A stretch of DNA of 64,000 bases from Antarcticibacterium flavum (GTDB lineage: Bacteria > Bacteroidota > Bacteroidia > Flavobacteriales > Flavobacteriaceae): assembly GCF_006159205.1 (NCBI RefSeq), contig NZ_CP040812.1:2170001-2234000 (forward strand), read 5' to 3'. Both the position numbers and the translations under genes were made by a program. Under the pieces are notes generated by a model. That model saw only the letters and a program-made list of their open reading frames with translations. It searched no databases and had not been told where the DNA came from. This document shows positions 32,921-42,742 of the stretch, in pieces; position 1 is the stretch's first letter; every line of letters starts with the position of its first letter.

Positions 32921-34294
32921 CTAATTTATTTTATTTTTTAATTCCTTTGCCCGGTCACCAAAATCGGCAGCTTTTGCTGCATCTCCCAGCCCTGTATAGG
33001 CTTTGGACAACTGCTCATAGAAATCGGCTTCCATCGCCTCATTCTCTATAACATAATCCAGGCCAAAAGTAAGTATTTCTTCTGCTTTCCTGTATTCTTC
33101 CAGCTCAATTAATGCCACCCCCTGTATAAGGAAGAGCACAGGTTGGGCAGGAAAGATCTCCAGGGCTTTCTCACTTAGACTTTCGGCGTCATTATACCTA
33201 CCCATATCCAATTGAAGAAGCAGGGTATTTCTAAGAAGTTCAAAATTATCAAGATCCTTTTCTATCCCAAGCTCAAAATAACTAAGAGCCTGCTCCTTTT
33301 GGTTTTTTATGAGAAAATATTCCCCTAATTTTTGATACACCTGGGGGCTGTTCTCAGCTTCAGAAAAAATATTGATCACCTCTTTTATTTCCTCCTCATA
33401 TTCCGGATTTGGAGCTGCAAAAAGTAAAAAATCATTTAAAACCCTGAATTTTGATTCTGCATCTATTTCTTCAGCCTTTAAAACAATTTTCATAGATTCC
33501 ATAGCCTTTCCAGGTTCTCCTTTTTCAAGATAAAATTTATACAGGGCCAGGTGAACCACCTTTGAATTGGGGAATTTCTCAAGCATGTCCTGTGCAGCAC
33601 CAAAGGCTTCCTGCTCCATCCCCTCTTCGCTATAAACGAAAATTAGGTTAAGATAGTTTGCCTCCTTTTCAGGATTTGTTTCGATAGCCTCCAGCAGGAC
33701 CTGGATGCGTGCAGGGGTATTATTGGTGATAGCATATACCTGCTGTCTCAACCCCAGGCGGTAATCGGCAATCCCAAGTTCGGCATCCAGCCTGTCCAAT
33801 AGCTTCAAAAGTTCCTCGTACTGTGAAGATTTCATATAGAGATCTGCCAGGTTATCATAATATCTGGTATTGATGGGAACCAGGTTTTTGGCTATGATAA
33901 TAGCATTTTCATAATCTTCATTGCGATAAAAGGCATCCATTAGTTCTGCCAGGACCCATTCCTGGTCGGGCTTAAGGCGGTTGGCTTTTTGAAGGCTGCT
34001 TATTGCCAGGTCATAATCTTCCAGGAATTTGTAATTCTTTCCCTTTTCAAAATGTACAACTGGATTATTTGGCTGGAGCTTTTCGCATTTTTCCAGGGAT
34101 GCCAGGGCTCTTTCATAATTCTCTATAGCCTTTTGTTTAAGGGCTTCAAAGAAGTTCTCCTGAAACTCATCTGTCACATTCCCAAGATCGTCCTCATTGG
34201 CAACTGTAATTCTTAAAGGCAGACCATCCTCCTGTGCCAGGAGCACAGGGGCAGTAAACCCGAACAGCATAAGAAAAATTACAAGGGCCTTCAT
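32921..34294 (-). CDS. Secreted tetratricopeptide-repeat protein
   Basis: A 457-residue protein with a signal peptide (MKALVIFLMLFGFTAPVLLA, then QEDG). At least eight TPR-like helical pairs follow, for example NYERALASLEKCEKLQPNNP, YDLAISSLQKANRLKPDQ and KAEEILTFGLDYVIENEAME. TPR proteins of this kind are protein-protein scaffolds; this one should be periplasmic. It is directly followed by the DUF4292 and EnvC-like genes without a gap, and preceded by the nucleotidyltransferase gene 53 bases away. Confidence 0.85.
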   Translation of the reverse strand: MKALVIFLMLFGFTAPVLLAQEDGLPLRITVANEDDLGNVTDEFQENFFEALKQKAIENYERALASLEKCEKLQPNNPVVHFEKGKNYKFLEDYDLAISSLQKANRLKPDQEWVLAELMDAFYRNEDYENAIIIAKNLVPINTRYYDNLADLYMKSSQYEELLKLLDRLDAELGIADYRLGLRQQVYAITNNTPARIQVLLEAIETNPEKEANYLNLIFVYSEEGMEQEAFGAAQDMLEKFPNSKVVHLALYKFYLEKGEPGKAMESMKIVLKAEEIDAESKFRVLNDFLLFAAPNPEYEEEIKEVINIFSEAENSPQVYQKLGEYFLIKNQKEQALSYFELGIEKDLDNFELLRNTLLLQLDMGRYNDAESLSEKALEIFPAQPVLFLIQGVALIELEEYRKAEEILTFGLDYVIENEAMEADFYEQLSKAYTGLGDAAKAADFGDRAKELKNKIN

Positions 34295-34347
34295 CTCTTT
34301 CTACATTAATATATTGCCTTTGGGGACAAAGTCCCGGGCCTTTAAAA

Positions 34348-35358
34348 TTATTCCAAAACAGAATAATCCCCAATACTAATCTGGGTAAAATTCCCGTCAA
34401 ATTTGGCAAAATTACCAATCATCGCGTTGTCCAGCTTTGCATTGCGAACTTCAGCAAACTCTTGGATAAGACTGTTCTTAATTGCGGAATCTTTTATAAT
34501 ACAGCCGTTACCAATAGAAACATTAGGTCCAATTTTGGCATTCACCAGCTCTACATTCTCGCCAATAAAACAAGGCTCTGTGATCTCACTATTGGTGATC
34601 TTAACCGAGTTGGAAATAAGTTTTTCGCCATCGCCGTGAAGAAAATTCAACATCCTGCCATTGGTTTCCACGGTTACATCTTTATTCCCGCAGTCCATCC
34701 ATTCATCAACTTTCCCGGGCACAAACGTGTAGCCTTTTTGTTTCATTGCCTCGATACCATCATTGATTTGGTACTCCCCGCCGCGAATGATATTCTGGTC
34801 CAGTACATTTTGCAACTCTCCCTTAAGTACAGCTACATCTTTGAAATAGTAAATTCCTATAACCGCAAGATCTGATACAAACTCTTCTGGTTTCTCCACA
34901 AGATCTGTGATCTCCCTTTTCTCATTGAGTTTTACCACTCCATAAGCGCTGGGATTTTCCACCTGTTTTACCCATATCACGGCATCGGCATCCTTGTTCA
35001 GGGTGAAGTCTGCTTTGAAAAGCGTATCTGCATAAGCGATCACTGCAGGGCCCTCCAGGGAATCCTTTGCACACATAATTGCGTGTCCTGTCCCAAGAGG
35101 TTTATCCTGGTAGTAGATGCTGGCCTTAGCGCCCATAGCTTCTGCTATTTCCTTAAGGTCTGCTTCCACCTTTTCACCAAAATCGGCACCTATGATAAAT
35201 GCTACTTCATCGATCTTTTCATCAAGGACGCGGGCGATATCCTCTACCAGGCGGTGTACAATTGGTTTTCCTGCTATAGGAATTAGTGGTTTTGGTACTG
35301 TAAGTGTATGTGGTCGCAGGCGTGATCCACGTCCTGCCATTGGTACTATGATCTTCAT
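34348..35358 (-). CDS. Sugar-phosphate nucleotidyltransferase
   Basis: A 336-residue enzyme. The nucleotide loop is MAGRGSRLRPHTLTVPKPLIP, with the Lys in VPKPLIPIAGKP. The sugar-binding region includes VIAYADTLF and GVVKLNEKREITDLVEKPEE. The C-terminal third is a left-handed beta-helix (repeats such as VSIGNGCIIKDSAIKNSLI). It makes an NDP-sugar from a hexose-1-phosphate, most likely GDP-mannose or dTDP-glucose, for surface polysaccharide. It sits between dut and the TPR gene in the envelope operon. Confidence 0.88.
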   Translation of the reverse strand: MKIIVPMAGRGSRLRPHTLTVPKPLIPIAGKPIVHRLVEDIARVLDEKIDEVAFIIGADFGEKVEADLKEIAEAMGAKASIYYQDKPLGTGHAIMCAKDSLEGPAVIAYADTLFKADFTLNKDADAVIWVKQVENPSAYGVVKLNEKREITDLVEKPEEFVSDLAVIGIYYFKDVAVLKGELQNVLDQNIIRGGEYQINDGIEAMKQKGYTFVPGKVDEWMDCGNKDVTVETNGRMLNFLHGDGEKLISNSVKITNSEITEPCFIGENVELVNAKIGPNVSIGNGCIIKDSAIKNSLIQEFAEVRNAKLDNAMIGNFAKFDGNFTQISIGDYSVLE

Positions 35359-35430
35359 TATTTAAATTTAAACAGGAGATTTAAAAATTTCATTATTTTT
35401 TTTATCCTCCCTTTACAATTAATATTCTTT

Positions 35431-35865
35431 TTATACTGTTCCAGTGCTGCCAAATCCGCCGGCGCCACGAGTGGTCTCTTCGAGGACTTCAACCTCTTCC
35501 CATTGTGCGCGTTCGTGTTTAGCGATCACCAGCTGCGCAATACGTTCACCGTTCTCTATCCTGAATTCCTCATTGGAAAGATTCACCAGGATCACTCCTA
35601 TTTCACCTCTGTAATCGGCATCTACGGTACCAGGAGCATTTAGCACCGTAATACCTTTTTTTGCTGCCAGGCCACTCCTTGGACGCACCTGGGCTTCATA
35701 GCCTACCGGCAGTTCAATGAAAAGGCCGGTCTTAATGATGGCCCGCTCCAAAGGTTTTAACGTAACAACTTCAGATATATTGGCTCTAAGGTCCATTCCT
35801 GCTGAAGCTTCGGTCTCATAATGCGGTAAATTATGCTGTGACCTGTTTATGATCTTTATTGTCAT
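35431..35865 (-). CDS. dut: dUTP diphosphatase
   Basis: A 144-residue trimeric dUTPase with all five motifs: [44 protein letters not shown] and the C-terminal [10 protein letters not shown]. It hydrolyses dUTP to dUMP, keeping uracil out of DNA and supplying the thymidylate precursor. It is embedded in a leftward envelope-gene block, an association I recall in other flavobacteria. Confidence 0.96.
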   Translation of the reverse strand: MTIKIINRSQHNLPHYETEASAGMDLRANISEVVTLKPLERAIIKTGLFIELPVGYEAQVRPRSGLAAKKGITVLNAPGTVDADYRGEIGVILVNLSNEEFRIENGERIAQLVIAKHERAQWEEVEVLEETTRGAGGFGSTGTV

Positions 35866-35956
35866 TTCTGAAAATTATATTTATTGATTTGCTCCTTCTT
35901 TCTCTGAAGGATCTATTTTTTATAACTAATTAAAATAAGCTTAGCCTTTTTGAGCT

Positions 35957-36601
35957 TTAAAATTCTTCCTCGTCATCATCATCCTCTGCATCCCCGGGGA
36001 ATAGATCATCGTCCTCATCGCTATCCATGATCTCCCCTATTTCCCGAAGGAAAAAATTGGTCTCATCGAGATCAAAATCCTCGGGATCATATTCTCCTCC
36101 AACCCATTCTTTAAGTTCTTCATATTCGGGATGAGTTGGATCCTTCAGCACTTCGAGAAGGTAAAGGTAGCCGGGGATACCCCCCACATCTTCAGGAGGG
36201 CAATTCATATTTCCTTTAATGCATACCGGGTAGAACTTTTCAGGATCCATAGGCAGCGTTTTTTCAATTTCTATACTGTGCTCCCAGGAATCACCAAAAT
36301 CGTATTCATAAGTGAATTTTTTAATTCCTTTGGAAATGATTTCGTCCAGGATGATCTCTTCAGAATCTATCATTTCTGAAGCTCCAAAGCCATAGTCATC
36401 CATCTCCTCATCTATCACCCCAATCTTATATCCATCTACCTTGAATTCATATAAGTGGTAAATACCCCAGCCCATACTAAGCTGTATAGTATAATGCAGC
36501 TCTTCAAAGCTAATAGCACTATCTACCAGAACCCTTCTCCATATAGGAGGTTTGCTGTTCTTAAGAACTATTTTTATTTGCACAGCTGTATCTTTGCTCA
36601 T
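35957..36601 (-). CDS. pRiA4b ORF-3-like protein
   Basis: A 214-residue soluble protein. Its N-terminal half matches the PRiA4_ORF3 family: VQIKIVLKNSKPPIWRRVLV, FEELHYTIQLSMGWGIYHLY and YEYDFGDSWEHSIEIEK, with PEDVGGIPGYLYLLEVLKDP further on. The C-terminus is a very acidic tail (DEDDDLFPGDAEDDDDEEEF). The family was named from plasmid and transposon ORFs but is common on chromosomes; its function is unknown. It lies 11 bases after the flippase gene stop and so belongs to that operon. No transposon ends are visible. Confidence 0.85.
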   Translation of the reverse strand: MSKDTAVQIKIVLKNSKPPIWRRVLVDSAISFEELHYTIQLSMGWGIYHLYEFKVDGYKIGVIDEEMDDYGFGASEMIDSEEIILDEIISKGIKKFTYEYDFGDSWEHSIEIEKTLPMDPEKFYPVCIKGNMNCPPEDVGGIPGYLYLLEVLKDPTHPEYEELKEWVGGEYDPEDFDLDETNFFLREIGEIMDSDEDDDLFPGDAEDDDDEEEF

Positions 36602-36612
36602 TTAGGGTGGTA

Positions 36613-38052
36613 TTAGGACATTATACGTCTTAACTGGTTCTTTTCCAGGAAAATTATACTCGCCAGGAACAAAATTACAAAAGCTGTTCCTGTCAAATAA
36701 TCTTCCCGGAAGAAAATATAGGAAATAAAAGAGATCACAATAGAGATCAACAGGTATAATCCAATTTTTTTTAAGTTATAAGGTACGGGATAATATTTTC
36801 TACCCAAAAAATAGGAAATTACCATCATACTGCCATAAGCCGCGAGGGTGGCCCAGGCTGCTGCCATGAAACCTATAATGGGAATAAATATAAGATTAAA
36901 TACTATTGTTACTATTGCTCCAAAAATAGAGATATACATCCCTATCCTTGTCTTATCTGTAAGCTTATACCATACGGAAAGGTTGTGGTAAATTCCCAAA
37001 AAGAGATTGGCGAGCAGTACCACAGGGACAATGGAAATGGTGATCCAGTAATCCTCATCACGAATGATCAACTTTTTGAAGAGATCTATATATACTACCA
37101 GGACCACAAGGATGAGGCTTCCTGCAATTACGAAATACTGTAGGATAAGGGCATAGGTCTCGCGCGCATTTTCTTTTTTGGCGTGATTAAAGAAAAAAGG
37201 CTCTGCTCCCATTTTGAAGGCCTGAATAAAGATCATCATGAAAACAGCAAGTTTGTAACAGCCGGCGTATGCCCCCATCACTTGGGGTGAGATCATATCC
37301 TTAAGAAGAAGTTTATCAAGATTTTCATTTATAACAAATGCAAGCCCTGCGACCATTATGGGCCAGCCGTATTTCCACATTTGTTTAAAGATGCTATAGC
37401 TGTATTCGATCTTTGTATTGAAAAAATATGGTAAAAGGATAAGAAAAGTCACCGCGCTCGCCACAAGGTTTGCAAGGAAAATATATCCTACTTTATCTGC
37501 CTCTGTATAGTTTGAAAGAACAAGCTCTGGCGATAGGTTTGGAAATTGTGCCACAAACCATAGGAAATAGAAGTTAAGCAATACTACCACGCCAATGTTG
37601 ATGATCTTGACAGTGGCAAATTTCAAAGGCCTCCCCTGTGCCCTTAAATAAGCGAACGGAACCACAACCAGGGTATCCAGTGCCAGGATACCTAAGAGGT
37701 AATTAAAATACACCGGTTGCAGGTCTACAAGCCCGGTGATCCATTCCCTAAAGGTAAAAACCACCAGGAAAAAGATTATTGTAGTAACCGTTAAACTGAT
37801 AAAAGCTGTTGAAAACACCTTTGCTTTTTCCTTTGAATGGCTAAAAAACCTGAAAAAGGCTGTTTCCATCCCATAGGTAAGTACCACGTTAAAAAAAGCT
37901 GCCCAAACATAGAAGGTGGTATTGATTGAATATCCGGCGGTGCCTAGCGCAAAGGTATGGAGCGGCACCAGGATAAAATTCATGAGCCGCGGCAATACCG
38001 TTGCAAATCCATAAACAATTGTATCCTGGAAAAACCGTTTTAGGGTACTCAA
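36613..38052 (-). CDS. Oligosaccharide flippase (MOP/Wzx-like polysaccharide exporter)
   Basis: A 479-residue integral membrane protein with about fourteen helices and the MOP-superfamily start FQDTIVYGFATVLPRLMNFI. Later regions include YGWPIMVAGLAFVINENLDK and GIYHNLSVWYKLTDKTRIG, typical of polysaccharide/lipid-linked oligosaccharide flippases. It probably moves undecaprenyl-linked sugars to the periplasmic face of the inner membrane. It shares an operon with the pRiA4b ORF-3-like gene and lies near dut and the nucleotidyltransferase. Confidence 0.85.
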   Translation of the reverse strand: MSTLKRFFQDTIVYGFATVLPRLMNFILVPLHTFALGTAGYSINTTFYVWAAFFNVVLTYGMETAFFRFFSHSKEKAKVFSTAFISLTVTTIIFFLVVFTFREWITGLVDLQPVYFNYLLGILALDTLVVVPFAYLRAQGRPLKFATVKIINIGVVVLLNFYFLWFVAQFPNLSPELVLSNYTEADKVGYIFLANLVASAVTFLILLPYFFNTKIEYSYSIFKQMWKYGWPIMVAGLAFVINENLDKLLLKDMISPQVMGAYAGCYKLAVFMMIFIQAFKMGAEPFFFNHAKKENARETYALILQYFVIAGSLILVVLVVYIDLFKKLIIRDEDYWITISIVPVVLLANLFLGIYHNLSVWYKLTDKTRIGMYISIFGAIVTIVFNLIFIPIIGFMAAAWATLAAYGSMMVISYFLGRKYYPVPYNLKKIGLYLLISIVISFISYIFFREDYLTGTAFVILFLASIIFLEKNQLRRIMS

Positions 38053-38136
38053 AAGCTTTTTTTGGTTTAGAGCTTAAATATCCTAAATTCCGGACAAACT
38101 TACCGTAATGTGCAGGTTTTTTTAAGGGAGTTTCTA

Positions 38137-38577
38137 CTATCGTTGCTCTATACCGGTGATCTTGTAGAACTTTGTACTGTTATTCTCTGTAAAGACAATT
38201 AAAGCTTCATCCTCATCGAGGTCAAACGGAGGTTTTTCATGCACTTCAGGAACCTTGTTACCATATTCCTTCTTTGGATCCTCGTGCATTATGATATCCC
38301 GCTTCCCTGTATCAAAATTGGCCATATAAACTCCAGGCCTTTCGGGATGTACTTCAAGGGGAGCCTTCCTTCCTCTAAAATATACGCTGTTAAGCTCTAC
38401 CCTCTCCGTCTGAATTGAACTCACAGGAATAAATAACTGGACTGAAGCAGCATTGGTAGTGAAATATGCCGGTTGAAACTGCGCGGGTGCTTTTTCCTGT
38501 AATCCTTTATTTCCAGCACAACTGCTGAAAAGGACAAGGGTAAATACCAAACCGATATAAGGTAATAGATTTTTCAT
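38137..38577 (-). CDS. Hypothetical lipoprotein
   Basis: A 146-residue predicted lipoprotein: MKNLLPYIGLVFTLVLF and lipobox SSCAGNK. The mature part is short, rich in Glu, Lys and Pro, with a central RVELNSVYFRGRKAPLEVHP segment; no known domain. It lies 84 bases before the flippase gene on the same strand, and after the ATP synthase operon terminator. Function unknown. Confidence 0.75.
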   Translation of the reverse strand: MKNLLPYIGLVFTLVLFSSCAGNKGLQEKAPAQFQPAYFTTNAASVQLFIPVSSIQTERVELNSVYFRGRKAPLEVHPERPGVYMANFDTGKRDIIMHEDPKKEYGNKVPEVHEKPPFDLDEDEALIVFTENNSTKFYKITGIEQR

Positions 38578-38658
38578 GTGGTCTTCTTTTAGAGGGTTCT
38601 CTCAAGGCTAAAACAGCCTTGCGATATAAAGGTATAAAACAAATTGCATGCCAAAAGA

Positions 38659-38686
38659 AAAACCCTGCTTTTTACAACAGGGTTTT
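38659..38686 (-). terminator. Terminator of the ATP synthase operon
   Basis: AAAACCCTG and CAGGGTTTT form a 9-base stem with a 10-base loop, about 56 bases past the atpG stop. On the minus strand it is followed by TTTCTTTTGG. Confidence 0.75.
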
Positions 38687-38741
38687 AAAGGGTAAGTTTA
38701 TATTATTTCGCCCCGAAATGTGGTGCAGTTCAATAATTTTT

Positions 38742-39602
38742 CTAATTATTAAGAGCCTCGGCACCACCAACAATCTCAAGGATCTCATTGGTAATAGATG
38801 CCTGTCTCGCTTTGTTGTAGGACAGCTTAAGAGAGTTCCTAAGATCTGTAGCATTATCTGTGGCCTTGTGCATCGCGGTCATACGTGCACCGTGCTCTGC
38901 CGCAAGGGAATCGCTCATCGCCTTGTAAAGTTGCATCTTTAAAGATTTTGGAATAAGGTCCTTTACGATCTCCTCTTTGGAAGGTTCAAAAATATAATCC
39001 AGGGTTACGTTCTCATCTGTTTTAAATTGCTGTATAGGCAAAAATTGCTCTGTAGTAACAATTTGAGTAGCTGCATTCTTAAACTGGTTATATATGATAG
39101 CGATCTCATCAAATTTCTCATCTACGAACAATTCCATAAGCTCCTCAGCAATTTCAGCCACATGCTCATAGTCCAGGTTATCATATATCGCACTGTTGGT
39201 CTTTGAGATAGTGAAAGTCTTTTTCAATACATCATTTGCCTTTTTACCCAGGGTAAGAAGTTCCACATCCTTCCCTGCATAGGTAGTAGAAGCAAGTTCC
39301 CTCACCCCTTTAACGATATTAGTATTGAACGCCCCTGCAAGCCCCCTGTTGGAGGAGATCGCAACGATCAACACTTTCTTCACCTCCCTTTTTTCAGAAT
39401 ACTTGCTCCCTGCATCCTCTTCCATGGTCGCGCTAAGGCTTTGCAATAACTCTGTCAACTTTTCAGAATAAGGCCGCATTGCAGTAATCGCATCCTGTGC
39501 CTTGCTCAACTTAGCGGCAGATACCATTTTCATGGCGCTGGTGATTTGCATCGTAGATGATACCGATGTAATCCTGCTGCGTAATTCTTTTAAGTTTGCC
39601 AT
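38742..39602 (-). CDS. atpG: F1 ATP synthase gamma subunit
   Basis: A 286-residue gamma subunit. The N-terminal shaft helix is ANLKELRSRITSVSSTMQIT, then SAMKMVSAAKLSKAQDAI. The central Rossmann-like part has AISSNRGLAGAFNTNIVK, and the C-terminal helix contains MTAMHKATDNATDLRNSLKL and NKARQASITNEI. It is the rotating central stalk of the synthase. It is the last gene of this cluster; a 116-base AT-rich element separates it from atpA, which is unusual in an otherwise compact operon. Confidence 0.97.
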   Translation of the reverse strand: MANLKELRSRITSVSSTMQITSAMKMVSAAKLSKAQDAITAMRPYSEKLTELLQSLSATMEEDAGSKYSEKREVKKVLIVAISSNRGLAGAFNTNIVKGVRELASTTYAGKDVELLTLGKKANDVLKKTFTISKTNSAIYDNLDYEHVAEIAEELMELFVDEKFDEIAIIYNQFKNAATQIVTTEQFLPIQQFKTDENVTLDYIFEPSKEEIVKDLIPKSLKMQLYKAMSDSLAAEHGARMTAMHKATDNATDLRNSLKLSYNKARQASITNEILEIVGGAEALNN

Positions 39603-39604
39603 TT

Positions 39605-39721
39605 TTATTTTAGTATTGAGTATTGAGATATTAGATATTAGATCTAAATCTCAATACTTATAATTCAACTTTGAAACAGAAAAGGAGTATCTCATTACTC
39701 AATTCTCTATACTCAATACTA
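39605..39721. repeat. AT-rich imperfect inverted repeat between atpA and atpG
   Basis: The left end reads TAGTATTGAGTATTGAGATA (from 39611) and the right end, read on the opposite strand, begins TAGTATTGAGTATAGAGAAT and continues TGAGTAATGAGATA. The first TAG of the minus-strand copy is the stop codon of atpA. Interior words ATATTAGATATTAGATC add further internal symmetry. It fills the whole gap and contains no gene. Confidence 0.6.
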
Positions 39722-41299
39722 CTTCTTATACTTTGCTGAAAGTTCCTTCGCTACATTCGTAAGCGTATCTGTGATCTCGTCTGTAAGCTTTCCGGCTTTT
39801 AGGCCATCAAGGACATCACGGTGTTTCATATTAAGGAACTCAAGATATTCTTTCTCAAATTCTTTAACCCTTTCTACAGGAACCGCTCTTAGAAGGTTCT
39901 TGGAACCTGCAAAGATGATCGCTACCTGCTCTTCAACCGGGAATGGATCATTTTCTGCCTGCTTTAGGATCTCCACGTTTCTCTTACCTTTCTCAATAAC
40001 GCTCATTGTGGCAGCATCAAGGTCTGACCCAAACTTGGCGAATGCTTCAAGTTCACGGTACTGCGCCTGGTCCAGTTTAAGGGTACCGGCAACTTTTTTC
40101 ATAGACTTGATCTGTGCACTACCACCCACACGTGATACAGAGATACCCACATCGATCGCAGGACGAACCCCCGAGTTGAAAAGATCTGAGGTTAAGAATA
40201 TCTGCCCGTCTGTAATCGAAATTACGTTGGTTGGGATATATGCAGAAACGTCTCCCGCCTGAGTCTCAATAAGAGGAAGTGCAGTTAACGATCCACCACC
40301 TTTTACAAGATGCTTAATAGAATCTGGCAGGTCATTCATTTCACTCGCGATCTTATCATCGTTGATCACTTTTGCAGCACGCTCCAGTAACCTTGAGTGA
40401 AGGAAGAAAACGTCTCCAGGGTACGCTTCACGTCCCGGTGGGCGACGTAATAAAAGAGATACCTCACGGTAAGCTACCGCTTGTTTTGAAAGGTCATCAT
40501 ACACGATAAGTGCAGGACGTCCAGTATCCCTGAAATATTCCCCAATTGCAGCACCTGCAAACGGAGCATATACCTGCATAGGAGCAGGATCTGATGCGTT
40601 TGCGGCCACTATCGTTGTATAGGCAAGAGCTCCCTTGTCTTCAAGAACCTTTGCAATCCCTGCAACGGTAGAAGCTTTTTGTCCTATAGCAACATATATA
40701 CAAAATACAGGCTCACCTGCATCGTAAAATTCCTTTTGGTTAAGGATAGTATCAATACACACCGCGGTCTTACCCGTTTGGCGGTCACCAATTACCAATT
40801 CCCTTTGTCCTCTTCCTACTGGTACCATTGCATCAATAGCCTTGATCCCTGTTTGAAGTGGCTCTGTTACAGGCTCCCTGTAAATTACTCCCGGTGCTTT
40901 ACGCTCCAGTGGCATTTCAAAAGTCTCTCCCTGGATAGGTCCCTTACCATCGATTGGATTTCCAAGGGTATCGATTACCCTTCCGGTAATACCTTCACCT
41001 ACCCTAATAGAAGCAATGCGCTCGGTTCTTTTTGCAACAGACCCTTCTTTGATATCTTTTGATGGTCCTAAAAGCACTACCCCTACATTATCTTCCTCCA
41101 GGTTTAATACAATTCCTTCAAGTCCGCTTTCAAATTCCACCAATTCACCATACTGGGCATTACCCAAACCGTAAATACGTGCAATACCATCTCCCACGGT
41201 AAGTACTGTACCCACCTCATCAAGAGAAGCCTTTGCTTCAAAACCTGAAAGTTGTTTTTTTAATATTGCTGAAACTTCAGCAGGATTTACTTCGGCCAT
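39719..41299 (-). CDS. atpA: F1 ATP synthase alpha subunit
   Basis: A 526-residue alpha subunit with the Walker A loop [18 protein letters not shown] upstream of it, the [20 protein letters not shown] region with the alpha signature, and the [20 protein letters not shown] motif. Three copies alternate with beta subunits in F1 and hold non-catalytic nucleotide sites. The stop codon coincides with the end of an inverted-repeat element. The beta and epsilon genes are not in this window, as is usual for this phylum. Confidence 0.98.
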   Translation of the reverse strand: MAEVNPAEVSAILKKQLSGFEAKASLDEVGTVLTVGDGIARIYGLGNAQYGELVEFESGLEGIVLNLEEDNVGVVLLGPSKDIKEGSVAKRTERIASIRVGEGITGRVIDTLGNPIDGKGPIQGETFEMPLERKAPGVIYREPVTEPLQTGIKAIDAMVPVGRGQRELVIGDRQTGKTAVCIDTILNQKEFYDAGEPVFCIYVAIGQKASTVAGIAKVLEDKGALAYTTIVAANASDPAPMQVYAPFAGAAIGEYFRDTGRPALIVYDDLSKQAVAYREVSLLLRRPPGREAYPGDVFFLHSRLLERAAKVINDDKIASEMNDLPDSIKHLVKGGGSLTALPLIETQAGDVSAYIPTNVISITDGQIFLTSDLFNSGVRPAIDVGISVSRVGGSAQIKSMKKVAGTLKLDQAQYRELEAFAKFGSDLDAATMSVIEKGKRNVEILKQAENDPFPVEEQVAIIFAGSKNLLRAVPVERVKEFEKEYLEFLNMKHRDVLDGLKAGKLTDEITDTLTNVAKELSAKYKK

Positions 41300-41344
41300 A
41301 ATATTTGGAATAAAATTGGCACGTCTAAAGCGTACCTGTTTTAA

Positions 41345-41899
41345 TTAAATTTGTGATGTATATGTGTTGTTTTTGAACTCTCTCTTCAGGTTGCTGAAAT
41401 TCCTCGCAACGCTTGCATTATATTGCAGGTCTCCAATTCTAAGGATAAAACCTCCAATAATAGAGGGATCAACAACATTCTTTATAGTTGCACTGTTACC
41501 GGTGATCTCCTTGATCTTAGCCTGTATCTTTTCTTCCAGGGAAGCATCAAGAGGAATAGCAGTGGTCACAGTAGCAATTTGTATATTATTAAGCTCATTA
41601 TACAAGAGCATATATTTTTGAGCCACGTGCTTTAAAATCGAGATACGGTTGTTCTCTAACAGGATATCAAAAGCTCCAAGGGTAACCGCGTGGGAATTCT
41701 TGAAGATCTCTGTCAATGCATTTTTCACAAGACTGGATTTTACCACCGGGCTGGAAAGAACATCCTGTAGCTCGTTACTTGCGGTAATGGTTTTGGAAAT
41801 AGTTTCCATATCACCATACACTGCTTCAGAGGCATTTTGTTCCTTTGCAAGGTCTAATATTGCCCTTGCGTATCTTTGTGCTGCTCTGGTCCCTTTCAT
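41345..41899 (-). CDS. atpH: F1 ATP synthase delta subunit
   Basis: A 184-residue OSCP/delta protein: an N-terminal helical domain (RAAQRYARAILDLAKEQNAS) and a C-terminal segment with the conserved GGFILRIGDLQYNASVARNF. It links the peripheral stalk to the top of F1. It starts 4 bases after the atpF stop and is followed by atpA 45 bases on. Confidence 0.96.
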   Translation of the reverse strand: MKGTRAAQRYARAILDLAKEQNASEAVYGDMETISKTITASNELQDVLSSPVVKSSLVKNALTEIFKNSHAVTLGAFDILLENNRISILKHVAQKYMLLYNELNNIQIATVTTAIPLDASLEEKIQAKIKEITGNSATIKNVVDPSIIGGFILRIGDLQYNASVARNFSNLKREFKNNTYTSQI

Positions 41900-41903
41900 T
41901 ATT

Positions 41904-42398
41904 TTAGTTTAAGGTAACATCTTCCAGCATAGTCTCAACCAGCTTGTGCTGCTTCTCCTTACTGGATAATTCTTCCCGTACTACTTTTTCAGCGATTTGA
42001 AGAGACAGGGTTGCAACCTGGTTCTTGATCTCTGCCATAGCAGCATTCTTTTCATTCTCAATGGTCACCTGTGCCTGGGCTACGATCTTATTGGCTTTAA
42101 GTTGTGCTTCAGTCGCAGCATCGTTGATCACCTTTTCCTTGATCTCCCTGGCTTCTTTAAGGATCGCATCACGCTCAACACGTGCTTCCTGCAATAGCTT
42201 CTCATTGTCTGCCTGCAAATTCTGCATTTCCTTCCTGGCCTCTTCAGCAGATGCCAGTGCGTTGTTAATAGAATCTTCCCTCTCCTTAACAGCACCAAGA
42301 ATAGGCTTCCAGGCAAATTTTGCCATTATAAAGATAAGAACCAGAAAAACTACGGTTTGCCAAAAAAATAAGCCAACCTCAGGAGTTATTAAATCCAT
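41904..42398 (-). CDS. atpF: F0 ATP synthase b subunit
   Basis: A 164-residue b subunit: one N-terminal membrane helix (GLFFWQTVVFLVLIFIMAKF) followed by a long charged coiled coil (NNALASAEEARKEMQNLQAD, ILKEAREIKEKVINDAATEA). It forms the peripheral stalk as a dimer. It lies 90 bases after atpE. Confidence 0.96.
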   Translation of the reverse strand: MDLITPEVGLFFWQTVVFLVLIFIMAKFAWKPILGAVKEREDSINNALASAEEARKEMQNLQADNEKLLQEARVERDAILKEAREIKEKVINDAATEAQLKANKIVAQAQVTIENEKNAAMAEIKNQVATLSLQIAEKVVREELSSKEKQHKLVETMLEDVTLN

Positions 42399-42488
42399 AA
42401 TTAATTATATATATAAATTTTTAATCAATAACATTAATTAAAACCAGTTCCCAACCAACCGTTGGGAACCGGTTCTTAAACTTAAGGA

Positions 42489-42719
42489 CTAAGCAGGTAC
42501 AGTAAGTACCCCTAGTAATGCAGCAACAACTCCAAAAAGGGCAACACCCTCTACAAGAGCCGCAGCAATAATCATAGCAGTCTGGATCTTTCCAGAAGCT
42601 TCTGGCTGGCGAGCGATGGCATCCATTGCAGATCCACCAATTCTACCAACACCAATAGCAGCTCCAATAACTGCAAGACCAGCTCCTAATGCGGCAAGTC
42701 CAATGTGTAAATACTCCAT
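42489..42719 (-). CDS. atpE: F0 ATP synthase c subunit
   Basis: A 76-residue hairpin of two membrane helices: GAGLAVIGAAIGVGRIGGSA, a polar ARQPEASGKIQ loop and a second helix with the ion-binding Glu57 in AAALVEGVALF. Residues around Glu57 lack the Ser/Thr that accompanies it in sodium-binding rings, so proton coupling is expected. It forms the rotor ring. Confidence 0.97.
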   Translation of the reverse strand: MEYLHIGLAALGAGLAVIGAAIGVGRIGGSAMDAIARQPEASGKIQTAMIIAAALVEGVALFGVVAALLGVLTVPA

Positions 42720-42742
42720 AGTAATTAAATTAAAAATTAAAA

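Noticed and set aside
35957..36601. A transposon remnant suggested by the pRiA4b ORF-3 name
   Set aside because: No inverted ends, transposase or target duplication; the family is common on chromosomes and the gene sits 11 bases from the flippase gene.
42489..42719. A sodium-dependent c-ring
   Set aside because: The residue after Glu57 is Gly and the first helix lacks the Gln used in sodium sites.
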